Assembly (NCBI RefSeq): GCF_000483125.1
Contig: NZ_AXXR01000003.1
Location: 62,001-126,000 of the forward strand
From: Atopobium fossor DSM 15642
GTDB taxonomy: Bacteria > Actinomycetota > Coriobacteriia > Coriobacteriales > Atopobiaceae
DNA: 64,000 nucleotides
Reading direction: 5' to 3'
A program made the position numbers and the translations under genes. Below, piece by piece: positions 9,299-18,832 of the stretch. Under the pieces are notes generated by a model. It saw only the letters and a program-made list of their open reading frames with translations. It was not told where the DNA came from and made no database searches. Every line of letters starts with the position of its first letter. Positions within the stretch are counted from its first letter, which is position 1.

Positions 9299-10168
9299 AT
9301 GAGCAGCCAGCGAATTGCAATTCTTACCGATTCTGGCACCGATACCGGCGCCGAATTTGCACGCGAGCATAACGTACAAATTGTCCCTCTTACCATTAGT
9401 TATTCTGATGGAAGTTCATTTGAGTCCACCATTAACATTACGTCAGCGGATGTCATTGCGCGCTTTAATGAGGAAATTCCCAAAACGTCCCTACCTAGTC
9501 CAGATAGTATTTTGACAGCATTATATAAGGCTAGAGATGGCGGCTGCACGCAAGCAATTTTCGTGACCATCTCCAGTGGTTTGTCCTCTACCAATCACAC
9601 CGTGCAACTCATTGCTTCGCAGGTGAGCAACTTTACGGTACATGTTATTGATACCAAGAACATTGGTTTGGGCGCAGGCATGGTTGTCCAAGCTGCTGCC
9701 CTGCTTGCCGAGAAAGGCTTAGAGTTTAACGAGATTATTGCCAAATGCGAGCAACTTGTAAACGATACACGTCTATGGTTTTGCACCAAGACCCTATCCT
9801 ACCTGCGCAAAGGTGGACGCATTTCTGAAGCCACTTATCGTTTAGGCACGATGCTCAACATCAAGCCTGTTATCACCTGCAACTCAGACGGCATGTACGC
9901 CCCTGTTAAAAAAGCACGTGGCTTTGAGAAAGCCATTGAAGAAGAACTCAAATTTGTAGAGAAGCACGCCACGAACTTCCCGCACGTTGCTGTAGGTATT
10001 TGCGTTTCCAACTCTGCAGAAATTGCTTCTTATCTTGAATCAGAAATCAAAAAGCGCATTACCAACCTTACTCGTATTGTTTTTTCTCCTGCAACGCCAG
10101 AGCTGTTAGTCCATACAGGGCCTGACCTAGTTGGCCTATGCGTGCAGCCAGATATTTTGATTTCATAA
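9299..10168 (+). CDS. DegV family fatty-acid-binding protein
   Basis: DegV-fold lipid-binding protein. In Firmicutes, relatives (FakB) present fatty acids to a kinase; whether that holds here is not shown. About 289 residues start RIAILTDSGTDTGAEFA, the usual DegV opening, with the conserved TISSGLSSTNHT motif near residue 92. The LSYLRKGGRISEATYRLGTMLNIKPV segment is characteristic of the family. The ATG at 9299 with AAAGGA is preferred over an in-frame start 24 bp earlier. No fakA-like kinase is present in the window. Confidence 0.9.
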   Translation: MSSQRIAILTDSGTDTGAEFAREHNVQIVPLTISYSDGSSFESTINITSADVIARFNEEIPKTSLPSPDSILTALYKARDGGCTQAIFVTISSGLSSTNHTVQLIASQVSNFTVHVIDTKNIGLGAGMVVQAAALLAEKGLEFNEIIAKCEQLVNDTRLWFCTKTLSYLRKGGRISEATYRLGTMLNIKPVITCNSDGMYAPVKKARGFEKAIEEELKFVEKHATNFPHVAVGICVSNSAEIASYLESEIKKRITNLTRIVFSPATPELLVHTGPDLVGLCVQPDILIS

Positions 10169-10183
10169 AAAGTTTTGTAAAAA

Positions 10184-10891
10184 CTACAAGCGGGCCGCCA
10201 ACTGAGCTGCTACCAACATAACAACCTTGGCACTTTGATGTGCTGCGATCTTCTCAAAGACGGGGTATTCTATCTGCTTTGAGTCATCTGCTTTGTCAGA
10301 AATAGCACGAATGATGACAAAGGGCACGTCATTCAGCCAGCACGCCTGAGCAATGGAGGCTCCTTCCATCTCGCAACAAAGCGCATCAAACGTATCTTTG
10401 ATGCGTGTTTTGGTAGCATCATCTGCGATGAATTGATCTCCAGAAGCAACGCGGCCTTCAAACACCGCGTATTTCTCGTGAGCCTGAGTAATGGCCGCGC
10501 GCACCACCGCACGCAGATCCTCGTCTGCAAAAAATGATGCCACACCCAAACCAGGTACTTCACCTGCAGCATAGCCAAAAATAGTAGCATCTACGTCATG
10601 ATGGATTGCGTCGGTAGAAACCACAATGTCCAAAATATCAATGCGATTATCCAACGAGCCAGCCGCACCAGAATTAATAACGTGTGTCACACCAAAGCGA
10701 TTGACTAAATTTTGCACGCACACCGCAGCATTAATCTTGCCAATGCCGCAACGAACTACCACAGCGGGACAGTCCTCAAGCGTACCTTCTACGTAATCCA
10801 TGTGTGCATAGGTAGTGGTTGTTGCATTGCGCATACACTCCTTGAGCAGTGCGGCTTCCACATCCATAGCACAAATTATTCCAAGCTTCAT
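10184..10891 (-). CDS. mtnN: 5'-methylthioadenosine/S-adenosylhomocysteine nucleosidase
   Basis: Cleaves the glycosidic bond of MTA, SAH and 5'-deoxyadenosine, recycling methionine and removing methylation inhibitors. The 235-residue length is normal. It opens GIICAMDVEAALL, contains INSGAAGSLD (ribose/phosphate pocket) and ASGDQFIAD. The catalytic acid sits in the VPFVIIRAISDKAD segment, with the CCEMEGASIAQ motif before it. It is two bases from the stop of pcrA and is co-transcribed with it. Confidence 0.95.
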   Translation of the reverse strand: MKLGIICAMDVEAALLKECMRNATTTTYAHMDYVEGTLEDCPAVVVRCGIGKINAAVCVQNLVNRFGVTHVINSGAAGSLDNRIDILDIVVSTDAIHHDVDATIFGYAAGEVPGLGVASFFADEDLRAVVRAAITQAHEKYAVFEGRVASGDQFIADDATKTRIKDTFDALCCEMEGASIAQACWLNDVPFVIIRAISDKADDSKQIEYPVFEKIAAHQSAKVVMLVAAQLAARL

Positions 10892-10893
10892 GA

Positions 10894-13491
10894 CTATCCC
10901 TCCACCTTAACAATAGGTGCAAAACCCTTCATGAGCTTCTTCTTTTTCCCAGTACGGCTAAAGACAACCTCAATGGTATCGGCATCCACCGCACTTACCA
11001 CACCAGGTCCAAAGGTCTTATGAGAGACGCTATCCCCTACAGCAAAGCTTTGCGAACTCGTGCGCTCTATACGAGCAGAGCTGCGTGTCTCACGAGAAGC
11101 CCTTGAATCTTCTGCCGAGAAATTCTTCGCAGAAGCATCGCTGGCAAAATCTGCAAAACTAGAGCCTCTGCCAGCATTTTTACGAGAACCTAAGTTGGAT
11201 GAACGCGTAGCAGAACCAAACACACGACCGCCATACATATCAGAACCCTGCCCAGAACCATAAGTTCCACGACGATCTCCACGCTTTTCCCAACCTACTC
11301 CTGCAAAACCAGACGAACCCACGCCAACATTGGTAATATGCTCTTCTGGAATCTCGTTAAGGAAGCGGCTGCGTGGATTTGCTTGTGTAGAACCATAGGT
11401 GCGACGAGTAAGCGCATAGGTAAGATACAGGCGACACTCTGCACGCGTGATGGCAACATAAGCCAAACGGCGCTCTTCCTCTAAAGACGCCGGATCTGCA
11501 TCGTAGGCCGTGTGTGGGAAGATACCATCTTCCATACCTGCAACAAAAACTACGGGAAATTCCAAACCCTTAGCTGAATGAATGGTCATCATGGTAATTG
11601 CGCTGGTAGAACCCGCAAGTGAGTCAAGATCGCTACGCAGGGCAAGCCACTCAATAAGAGCAGGAAGCTTTTCTGCTGCGACGGGAGGACGTAAGTTGGT
11701 TGCCGTAGCCGGAACTACAGCAGCTTGGGCGCTAGCAACATCTGCTTCATCAGCACTTATAGCACCAGCCTCTTTGAGTTGCTCGATAGACTCCAGTGTT
11801 TCTGCTGCATCTTCATGGTCCTCGTCAAATTCTGCTGCAACACCAAAGAATTCCTGCACGTTTTCTATACGGCCACGCGCCTCCATAGTATTCTCGGTCT
11901 CATAGGCGCGAATAATACCGCTCTTCTCGACAATAGCCTCTACAACATCCGCCAAGTCTCCCGAAATATGACGACAAGACTCAATAACGTTGGTGAACTC
12001 AGCCAGTGCATTGCGTACCTTGGTAGACAACAGGTCTACCTCGGCCACACAAGCCTGAGCTGCGCTAAAGAAGGAAATGCCCTCTGACGCAGCAAAGCTG
12101 GCAATCTTGTTGATGGATGTGGTGCCAATACCTCGACGCGGCGTATTGATAACACGACGAGCTGCCACGTCATCATCAGGGTTAACCACAAGCTTAAGAT
12201 ATGCCATGACGTCACGAATTTCCTGACGGTCAAAAAAGCGCGTGCCACCCACGATTTTGTAGGGAACCCCCGCACGCAAGAACATATCTTCCAAAATACG
12301 GGACTGTGCGTTAGTGCGATAAAACACCGCAATGTCATCGTAGCTGGTGCCCTTATCGTGAACTTTATCGATCTCCGAACCTATCCAACGACCCTCATCG
12401 CGCTCATCTGCCGCTTGATATATATGTACTTTGTCTCCATCACCACGCGAGGTAAACAAGTGCTTAGACTTACGGCGTGAGTTGTTAGAAACCACTGCAT
12501 TTGCTGCTGCTAAAATATGTCCCGTTGAACGGTAATTCTCTTCCAGCTTGACCACCCGAGCGTCTGGATAGTCCTTCTCAAAATCCAAGATATTTTGAAT
12601 ATCCGCACCACGCCAAGAATAAATAGATTGATCGTCGTCACCAACAACCATTAAATTACGCGTACGCGCCGCCAATACATTAGTGATTTTGTACTGTACG
12701 TGATTGGTATCTTGATACTCATCTACAGAAATCTGTATAAAACGGCGCTGATACTTTTCTAGTACATCAGGGTGTTTAGACAACAGTTCATATGCATTAA
12801 CAAGAAGATCATCAAAGTCCATAGCATTTGCGCGCATCAAGCGACGCTGAAGTTCACTATAAACTTGTGCACTCTTACATGCCAAAGGACTTTCTGCTTC
12901 ATCACTCATCTGATCTGGCGTAATCATGGCATTTTTGGCAGTAGAAATCTGTGCACGAATAGCATTGAGTGGAAACGATTTTGGCTCAATATCTAAATCA
13001 TTCATAATAGCTTTGACTAGACGCTTTGAGTCATCGTCATCATAGATGGTAAAGTTTGGCTGAAAACCTAAGCGCTCTGCGTCCTCACGCAATATACGCA
13101 CACACATCGCGTGGAAAGTACACACCCACATGCCACGTGTGCCGCCAGGAAGCAAGGCATTCAGACGTTCGCGCATCTCTGCAGCGGCCTTATTGGTAAA
13201 GGTAATAGCAAGGATTTGCCACGGACGTACGCCTTGATTGGCAATCATATGCGCAATACGATACGTCAGCACACGCGTTTTGCCTGAGCCTGCACCCGCA
13301 AGCACCAATAACGGACCAGAGGTACATTTCGCAGCTGCACGCTGCGCCTCATTAAGACTGGCAAGATCAATGCCAGGTACAGTAGTTGGCATACTAGGTG
13401 CCACACCATGAGTTGAGACAGACCTTGTATGAGGTTGCTCACGTGTTTCAAAAGTTGCAAAAGAGAATAAAGAATCTTGCTCGTTAGACAT
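10894..13491 (-). CDS. pcrA: ATP-dependent DNA helicase PcrA/UvrD
   Basis: Superfamily 1A 3'-5' helicase for repair and replication restart. The 865-residue protein has Q motif LNEAQRAAA, Walker A AGAGSGKTR near residue 67, SVDEYQDTN (motif II), VGDDDQSIYSWRGAD (motif III), KLEENYRST (motif IV), TIHSAKGLEFPVVFV (motif V) and VAITRAECRLYLTYA (motif VI). The C-terminus has a linker and a Tudor-like tail (VGDSVSHKTFGPGVV), as in PcrA. GGAG precedes the ATG. mtnN follows after two bases. Confidence 0.95.
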   Translation of the reverse strand: MSNEQDSLFSFATFETREQPHTRSVSTHGVAPSMPTTVPGIDLASLNEAQRAAAKCTSGPLLVLAGAGSGKTRVLTYRIAHMIANQGVRPWQILAITFTNKAAAEMRERLNALLPGGTRGMWVCTFHAMCVRILREDAERLGFQPNFTIYDDDDSKRLVKAIMNDLDIEPKSFPLNAIRAQISTAKNAMITPDQMSDEAESPLACKSAQVYSELQRRLMRANAMDFDDLLVNAYELLSKHPDVLEKYQRRFIQISVDEYQDTNHVQYKITNVLAARTRNLMVVGDDDQSIYSWRGADIQNILDFEKDYPDARVVKLEENYRSTGHILAAANAVVSNNSRRKSKHLFTSRGDGDKVHIYQAADERDEGRWIGSEIDKVHDKGTSYDDIAVFYRTNAQSRILEDMFLRAGVPYKIVGGTRFFDRQEIRDVMAYLKLVVNPDDDVAARRVINTPRRGIGTTSINKIASFAASEGISFFSAAQACVAEVDLLSTKVRNALAEFTNVIESCRHISGDLADVVEAIVEKSGIIRAYETENTMEARGRIENVQEFFGVAAEFDEDHEDAAETLESIEQLKEAGAISADEADVASAQAAVVPATATNLRPPVAAEKLPALIEWLALRSDLDSLAGSTSAITMMTIHSAKGLEFPVVFVAGMEDGIFPHTAYDADPASLEEERRLAYVAITRAECRLYLTYALTRRTYGSTQANPRSRFLNEIPEEHITNVGVGSSGFAGVGWEKRGDRRGTYGSGQGSDMYGGRVFGSATRSSNLGSRKNAGRGSSFADFASDASAKNFSAEDSRASRETRSSARIERTSSQSFAVGDSVSHKTFGPGVVSAVDADTIEVVFSRTGKKKKLMKGFAPIVKVEG

Positions 13492-13662
13492 ATATGCTCC
13501 GCAAAAATCAAATCTGACTGCACATCAAAGTGTCATTTTGTTTTACGGATTAAGTCTAACGGTGCGCTCGGACATTTTTTCTCTAAGAAAGCTAATTCGC
13601 ACGATAGCCAAAGCTCAACTGGGTAAATAAGTTCATAAAGCACGCTGTGATACAAAGTTGAA

Positions 13663-14850
13663 ATGGATAGCATGTTGGAACAATGGATTATGAGCCACCT
13701 GGCTCCCAATGCAACCGACCTTAACAACCCCAAAGATCGCCGTATATACGGTGCTGCAGCCTCAATTGCCGGCATTGGTTTTAATGCAGTGCTGTTTGTA
13801 TGTAAGGCGCTCGTTGGGCTACTTTCTGGCTCGGTTTCCATTTTTGCGGATGCTGTTAACAATCTTTCCGATGCAGGCGGCAACATTATTTCGTTGTTTG
13901 GTTTTAAATTAGCAGCTAAACCAGCAGATATTGAGCACCCTTATGGTCATGGTCGCTACGAGTATCTAAGCGGACTGATTGTTGCTGTTATTGTTATGGT
14001 CATTGGCGTAGAACTCTTTAAAACTTCATTTGAAAAAATTATAAGTCCTGCTCCTGTAAGCTTTGGTATTCCCGCAGCTCTTGTGCTAGTTATATCTATT
14101 TTGATGAAGTTTTACATGGCTTCATTCAACCAATCTGTTGGCGAGAAAATCAATTCTGGAGCACTCATTGCTGCTTCTGTAGATGCACGCAATGACGTTA
14201 TTACCACCTCTGCCGTTTTGATGGCTAATCTCTTATCAGTGCTCATTGGCTTTAACTTTGATGGATGGGCTGGTTTTGCAGTAGCTCTGTACATTATTTA
14301 TAGTGGCTTTGGCCTCATAAAAGACACTATTGATCCACTGTTAGGTTCTGCGCCCGACCCCACATTTGTTACGTATATTCATAATGCCATCATGAGCTAC
14401 GATGGCGTACTAGGCACCCATGACTTAATGGTCCATAACTATGGTCCCGGCCGTGTATTTATTAGTGCTCACGTGGAGATGGCTGCGGAGCTCGACCCCC
14501 TGCAAAGCCATGACACCATAGACAATATTGAACAACGCTTCCTAGAAGAGGGCATCGTATGCGTACTGCATTACGACCCAATTGTGACGAACGATCCCAA
14601 CCTAGATGATATGCGCAATTGGATTGCTCGCCGCGTACGCTCCATTGACCCCCGTTTGACCATCCATGACCTGCGCTGTGTTCCTGGTCCCACACATACC
14701 AACATCATTTTTGACTGCGTGCGGCCCATTAATCTGCCCATGACCGATGATGAACTCAAAACTGCCATTGACCGTATGGTTAGCAAACAGTACCCACAGG
14801 CAATTTGCAAAATTACCATTGATCAAAATTTCTTAAGCATCGAAATCTAA
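13663..14850 (+). CDS. Cation diffusion facilitator (CDF) family metal exporter
   Basis: Proton-coupled exporter of divalent metals such as Zn, Mn or Fe. The 395 residues contain SIFADAVNNLSDAGGN and HPYGHGRYEY, the two CDF metal-site signatures. A second-half site follows (SVDARNDV), and then a cytoplasmic C-terminal dimerisation domain with GTHDLMVHNYGPG. The tail is longer than in the smallest CDFs. There are two possible starts (13663 and 13672) and no strong ribosome-binding site. The substrate cannot be read from the sequence. It is divergent from pcrA. Confidence 0.88.
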   Translation: MDSMLEQWIMSHLAPNATDLNNPKDRRIYGAAASIAGIGFNAVLFVCKALVGLLSGSVSIFADAVNNLSDAGGNIISLFGFKLAAKPADIEHPYGHGRYEYLSGLIVAVIVMVIGVELFKTSFEKIISPAPVSFGIPAALVLVISILMKFYMASFNQSVGEKINSGALIAASVDARNDVITTSAVLMANLLSVLIGFNFDGWAGFAVALYIIYSGFGLIKDTIDPLLGSAPDPTFVTYIHNAIMSYDGVLGTHDLMVHNYGPGRVFISAHVEMAAELDPLQSHDTIDNIEQRFLEEGIVCVLHYDPIVTNDPNLDDMRNWIARRVRSIDPRLTIHDLRCVPGPTHTNIIFDCVRPINLPMTDDELKTAIDRMVSKQYPQAICKITIDQNFLSIEI

Positions 14851-14889
14851 GTTTTACCTGTACAAAAGCATAATATAGGAAGGTTTTTC

Positions 14890-16701
14890 ATGTCTCAACG
14901 CTCTACCGCACAGCTTGATAAAGCTGTTGTACACCGTACTCTCTGGCGCTTTTGGCAAGTAACCAAACTTAAACCAGGTGCTGCTTTTTTAGCTGTCTTT
15001 ACTTCTGTTGCCTATGTCACGCTCTTAACCTATGTAAATACTTGGGTTATGAGTCTTATTGTAGACCGCGTTCAAAAATCTCCTGTTCCCGCAGATCAAG
15101 TATGGCAGGTATTTGGTGGTTATGTACTTGCCTTGCTTGCGGTTAATGCCATAGGACAAGCATGCTCCAAACTGCAAGACTATGCCGTATACAAACTAGA
15201 GATTAATGGAGACTATCAGCTATCCCGTTTATGTTTTGATACGCTTTCTAACCAGTCTATGACCTTCCACACCGGTCGTTTTGGTGGATCGTTAGTCTCG
15301 CAAACCACACGTTTTATGGGTGGCTATTCCGCCCTGGTAGACGTTGTGGTGTACTCGCTTATTCCTACCATTGCTTCCGTTATAGCCACCATTGTTATAC
15401 TGGCTCCCATAGTTCCTTCCTTTGTGGTGGTGCTAGCCCTCATGCTCGTGGTTTATGTGATTGTTGCTACCCGCATGTACCAGCGCATAGTGCCTTTATC
15501 CGTAGAAACATCCGCCGCCCAAAATAAACTTTCCGGCGTGCTCTCTGATGCAGTAACCAACATTTTGGCTGTTAAGACCTGCGGTCGAGAAGACTTTGAA
15601 AAGCAACTCTTCAATGAAGCAGACACTCAAGCCATGAGTGCTGCAAACCGCTCCATGCGCGCCATGATGCAACGTGGTTTTACTACCAGCGGTCTTATTA
15701 CCCTCATCATGCTTATTACATCAATTTTTGTAGCAGGTGGTAACGCATGGTTTGGTATTTCCGCAGGTACATTAGTCATGATTTTCACCTACACCTACCA
15801 ACTATCCATGCGATTTAATTACATCAATTCCATGATGCAACGCATTAACCGCGCCATTGGTGATGCTGCCGAGATGACCAAAATTCTTGACGAGCCACGT
15901 CTTGTAGAAGATGACCCTGATGCAAAGCCGTTGGTAGTAACCAACGGTGCCATCGACTTTGACCACCTGAGATTTGCCTACCTTGATGCCACTAAGGACG
16001 ATAAGGTTTTTGAGGATCTTACGTTGCACATTCCTGCAGGACAACGTGTTGGCTTAGTCGGTCGTTCTGGTTCAGGTAAAACTACGCTTACCAAGCTTTT
16101 GCTCCGCCTGTCCGATGTGCAAGATGGACATATTTATGTAGACGGTCAGGCCATAAGCCATGCTACGCAACAGAGTTTACGCAGGCAGATTGCTTATGTA
16201 CCCCAAGAGGCTTTGCTGTTCCATCGCTCCATTAAGGATAATATTTCCTATGGCCGTCCCGATGCATCGGACGAGCAAATCCGCGAGGCTGCACGCCAAG
16301 CAAATGCACTTGAATTTATAGACCGTTTGCCCGCCGGTATGGACACCATGGTTGGCGAGCGCGGCGTTAAACTTTCTGGAGGACAGCGTCAGCGCATTGC
16401 CATTGCTCGCGCGATTTTAACTGATGCACCCATTCTGGTTTTAGATGAAGCAACCTCTGCCTTGGACTCCGAAAGCGAGGCGCTGGTACAAGATGCACTA
16501 GAAAACCTCATGAAGGGCCGTACCACTCTTGTAGTTGCCCATCGCTTATCCACTGTCGCTTCTTTGGATCGTATTGTTGTGCTCTCCGATGGCAAGATTG
16601 TAGAGGACGGCACCCATACCCAACTTGCAGAAGCCGATGGTGAATACTCCAAACTATGGAACCGCCAAACTGGTGCATTCTTAGATACTGATGACAAGTA
16701 A
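14890..16701 (+). CDS. ABC transporter, fused permease-ATPase exporter
   Basis: Half-transporter of the multidrug/lipid exporter class, working as a dimer in the inner membrane. The 603 residues comprise a six-helix transmembrane domain (about 30-320) and an ATPase domain with Walker A GRSGSGKTT near 391, signature LSGGQRQR near 496, Walker [13 protein letters not shown] and the H-loop VAHRLST. GGAAGG lies eight bases before the ATG. It stands alone rather than with a partner half-transporter, so it is probably a homodimer. The substrate is not identifiable. Confidence 0.9.
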   Translation: MSQRSTAQLDKAVVHRTLWRFWQVTKLKPGAAFLAVFTSVAYVTLLTYVNTWVMSLIVDRVQKSPVPADQVWQVFGGYVLALLAVNAIGQACSKLQDYAVYKLEINGDYQLSRLCFDTLSNQSMTFHTGRFGGSLVSQTTRFMGGYSALVDVVVYSLIPTIASVIATIVILAPIVPSFVVVLALMLVVYVIVATRMYQRIVPLSVETSAAQNKLSGVLSDAVTNILAVKTCGREDFEKQLFNEADTQAMSAANRSMRAMMQRGFTTSGLITLIMLITSIFVAGGNAWFGISAGTLVMIFTYTYQLSMRFNYINSMMQRINRAIGDAAEMTKILDEPRLVEDDPDAKPLVVTNGAIDFDHLRFAYLDATKDDKVFEDLTLHIPAGQRVGLVGRSGSGKTTLTKLLLRLSDVQDGHIYVDGQAISHATQQSLRRQIAYVPQEALLFHRSIKDNISYGRPDASDEQIREAARQANALEFIDRLPAGMDTMVGERGVKLSGGQRQRIAIARAILTDAPILVLDEATSALDSESEALVQDALENLMKGRTTLVVAHRLSTVASLDRIVVLSDGKIVEDGTHTQLAEADGEYSKLWNRQTGAFLDTDDK

Positions 16702-16821
16702 GCGTTAATTGTTTTGAGCTGTTTGGAGCTATTTGACATGCTAGAATTTAATAAGAAAAACCTGTGATAATGTAGTTTCTAACAGCCCAACATCCACTTA
16801 CCCATCTTTTCTTTCTCCCGC

Positions 16822-16855
16822 GTCTTCTCATTATTAATATTAATAATGAGAAGAC
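16822..16855. repeat. 34-bp perfect palindrome in the leader of the toxin-antitoxin operon
   Basis: Perfect inverted repeat with no loop; each 17-base arm reads GTCTTCTCATTATTAAT towards the centre at 16838/16839. It ends 24 bp before the antitoxin ATG and lacks a following T-run, so it is not a standard terminator. An extended -10 (TGTGATAAT, 16763-16771) lies upstream. The central 22 bp recur exactly at 37192-37227. It is probably an operator for the antitoxin dimer. Confidence 0.85.
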
Positions 16856-16879
16856 AACTTCCAAAGATAGGTAAAGAAG

Positions 16880-17152
16880 ATGGCAATTGCAGCAGGTACA
16901 ATTACCAAAACAGGTCAGGTTACCATTCCTAAATCCATTAGAGAAATTTTGGGTGTAGACATCTCAGACCAGATTGCCTTTCTTAGCGATGGCAAACGCG
17001 TAGAACTTATTGCTGTACCAAAAAATCCTTTATCGCTCAAATCAAAAGAAGAGTTTCGTAAGGAAGTCGAACTTGCGGAACTTCAAAAGGTACAAGGAAG
17101 GTTCACGGTACTTGGTGGACCCGAGAACAGAGTGGCTCAAGTATCATGTTAA
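16880..17152 (+). CDS. AbrB/MazE-family antitoxin
   Basis: DNA-binding antitoxin half of a type II toxin-antitoxin pair. The first 45 residues form a SpoVT/AbrB swapped-hairpin domain (GTITKTGQVTIPKSIREILGV). The remaining 45 or so form a charged helical tail (KSKEEFRKEVELAEL) that would wrap the toxin. The toxin ATG lies inside its last codons, a 7-bp overlap that couples translation. The 34-bp palindrome just upstream is the likely autoregulatory operator, an inference from position. Confidence 0.85.
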   Translation: MAIAAGTITKTGQVTIPKSIREILGVDISDQIAFLSDGKRVELIAVPKNPLSLKSKEEFRKEVELAELQKVQGRFTVLGGPENRVAQVSC

Positions 17153-17478
17153 ATACCATCCTGGTATCCGACCAATTTAGGGAAAACTATCATACTGCTT
17201 ACGGATACACCCTACAGTACTTTGGTGCAGAGGAAGCAGAATACTTTGATCGATGCGTTCACACCGCAATCAATAGAATTAGATCGATGGCATACGTTGG
17301 AACCCTAATCATAAAACCTGCTGGGCAAAATCATATGACTAATCCACGCTGCATTAATGCAGGCAACTACATTATTGTCTATGAAGCAAATATTAAGCAT
17401 AGGGAAATTCTGCTTATAAGCATGTTCCAAGCCACTAAAGGATGGCGTCAGAAGATTGACTCCTATTACTATGATTAA
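17146..17478 (+). CDS. RelE/ParE-like toxin of a type II toxin-antitoxin system
   Basis: 110-residue basic protein overlapping the antitoxin gene by 7 bp. Size, position and the C-terminal strand pattern (RCINAGNYIIVYEANIKHREILLISMFQATKG) fit a RelE/ParE-fold toxin, which would act as an mRNA endonuclease or gyrase poison. The exact target cannot be told from the sequence. AbrB-type antitoxins are more often paired with MazF-like or VapC-like toxins; this combination with a RelE-fold is also known but makes the family call moderate. Confidence 0.75.
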   Translation: MLNTILVSDQFRENYHTAYGYTLQYFGAEEAEYFDRCVHTAINRIRSMAYVGTLIIKPAGQNHMTNPRCINAGNYIIVYEANIKHREILLISMFQATKGWRQKIDSYYYD

Positions 17479-17525
17479 CAGCATGTTTTGTATTTTTGGA
17501 TTTTGGATCTTTGATTTTTAAACAG

Positions 17526-18158
17526 CTATAATGCCTTCTCAAAAAGCAAAAGAGGCGTCTCACCAGAAGATTCGTAATACACGCTTAGTGTGTCCACACA
17601 TTCAAAACCATGACGCTCATATAACGTGCAAGCGGCAACATTCCCTTTAACAACTGCAAGACGGATTGCCTTTTTACCCCAATCACAACTCATACAATGA
17701 GCTGCGCGCATCATGGCATCTCCAACTCCAAGACCACGGAACTCAGGTAAAACTGCAAGCATGTGAATAGATGCTACTTCATCCTCATGTAGTTGTTGCT
17801 TCCAAGAAGCCTGCGCATAGTCTGAATCATCCATACTATCTAGTCCAAAGGCACCTGCAAGCACAATGCCACTTGGAGTATCTACCTGTGCTATGAAAAA
17901 CTCTTCAACAGCAATGCGCTTCTCAAAATCAGTCTTATTGGGATAGATACCTAAAATCCACCCAGCTGCATTAGCAACCTCATTAGAAGCTGCATGGGTA
18001 GGGGTATTACCATTCGTACTGATAGCTGCAGTAAGCGGCAGCTCGCAATCAGCTCCACAAACCCTTGCATAAAGTTGCCAGATAGCCGGAAGGTCCTTTT
18101 TCTGGGCGGGTATTACATGTATCCGTTTGAAGGTATTCTTGGAAGCTTTCTGTACCAT
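17526..18158 (-). CDS. GNAT family N-acetyltransferase
   Basis: Acetyl-CoA-dependent acetyltransferase, substrate unknown. The 210 residues carry the acetyl-CoA motif MLAVLPEFRGLGVGDAMMRAA (about residues 130-150) and a downstream CTLYERHGFECVDT segment, the usual GNAT motif B. It lies 6 bp from the dCMP deaminase gene upstream on the same strand and probably shares its transcript. The N-terminal 70 residues are less conserved. Confidence 0.85.
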   Translation of the reverse strand: MVQKASKNTFKRIHVIPAQKKDLPAIWQLYARVCGADCELPLTAAISTNGNTPTHAASNEVANAAGWILGIYPNKTDFEKRIAVEEFFIAQVDTPSGIVLAGAFGLDSMDDSDYAQASWKQQLHEDEVASIHMLAVLPEFRGLGVGDAMMRAAHCMSCDWGKKAIRLAVVKGNVAACTLYERHGFECVDTLSVYYESSGETPLLLFEKAL

Positions 18159-18164
18159 ATGCTA

Positions 18165-18635
18165 TCAATCGCTTACAGCAACTTGCCTAAAACCAATACC
18201 ACAACTCTCCAGAACTCGGCGAGAAATAAGGTTATCGGTTGTACCTTTATACTTATCAGACAAATACACAACCTCGCCAATACCTGCTTGAGCCAACATC
18301 TTGGCACATTCATGACAAGGGAATAATGTCACATATACGGTGGCACCTTGCATGTCTTTAAGATTGCCACGGTAATTCAAAATGGCGTTTGCCTCAGCAT
18401 GAATCACATAACTGTGCTTATCATCCAAGGGATCACTGGAATCACCCCAAGGAAACTCGTCATCAGAGATTGCAGAAGGTGTACCGTTATATCCCACAGA
18501 CAAAATACGATGGTGCACATCTGCAATACATGCACCAACCTGTGTGCGTGGGTCTTTTGAGCGCATGGACGCCGCCATAGCAACCCTCATAAAGAACTCG
18601 TCCCAGCTAATAACGTCATTGCGTTTATCTGGCAT
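18165..18635 (-). CDS. comEB: dCMP deaminase family protein
   Basis: Zinc-dependent deaminase converting dCMP to dUMP for thymidylate synthesis. The 156 residues contain the zinc/catalytic motif HAEANAIL and the second motif PCHECAKML, plus the conserved VGYNGTPSAISD loop. Length matches ComEB-type enzymes. GGGAGA lies upstream of the ATG. It is first in a two-gene unit with the GNAT gene. Confidence 0.92.
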   Translation of the reverse strand: MPDKRNDVISWDEFFMRVAMAASMRSKDPRTQVGACIADVHHRILSVGYNGTPSAISDDEFPWGDSSDPLDDKHSYVIHAEANAILNYRGNLKDMQGATVYVTLFPCHECAKMLAQAGIGEVVYLSDKYKGTTDNLISRRVLESCGIGFRQVAVSD

Positions 18636-18832
18636 GTGACTCTCCCATGCTCTTCTGGCAAACCCCTATAGGCCCGCTTCACCAGTAGAATCTTTTGAGC
18701 AAGCATAGCATTTTGCTCATTTGTCTGGCACAACTTTATACTTATCTTGCATTGAGTATTTTTCTCAAATTGATTGAATGCAGGATATGTGTTGTTAGTT
18801 TTCTCAAAATTATGATTTGTCAGGAGGTGCAA

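Noticed and set aside
13492-13662. Possible metal riboswitch before the CDF exporter
   Set aside because: I could not find the conserved bases of NiCo or yybP-type riboswitches in this 171-bp gap.
16822-16855. Palindrome as a transcription terminator of the ABC exporter gene
   Set aside because: No T-run follows on either strand, the stem is A/T-rich, and it is 120 bp from the stop codon.
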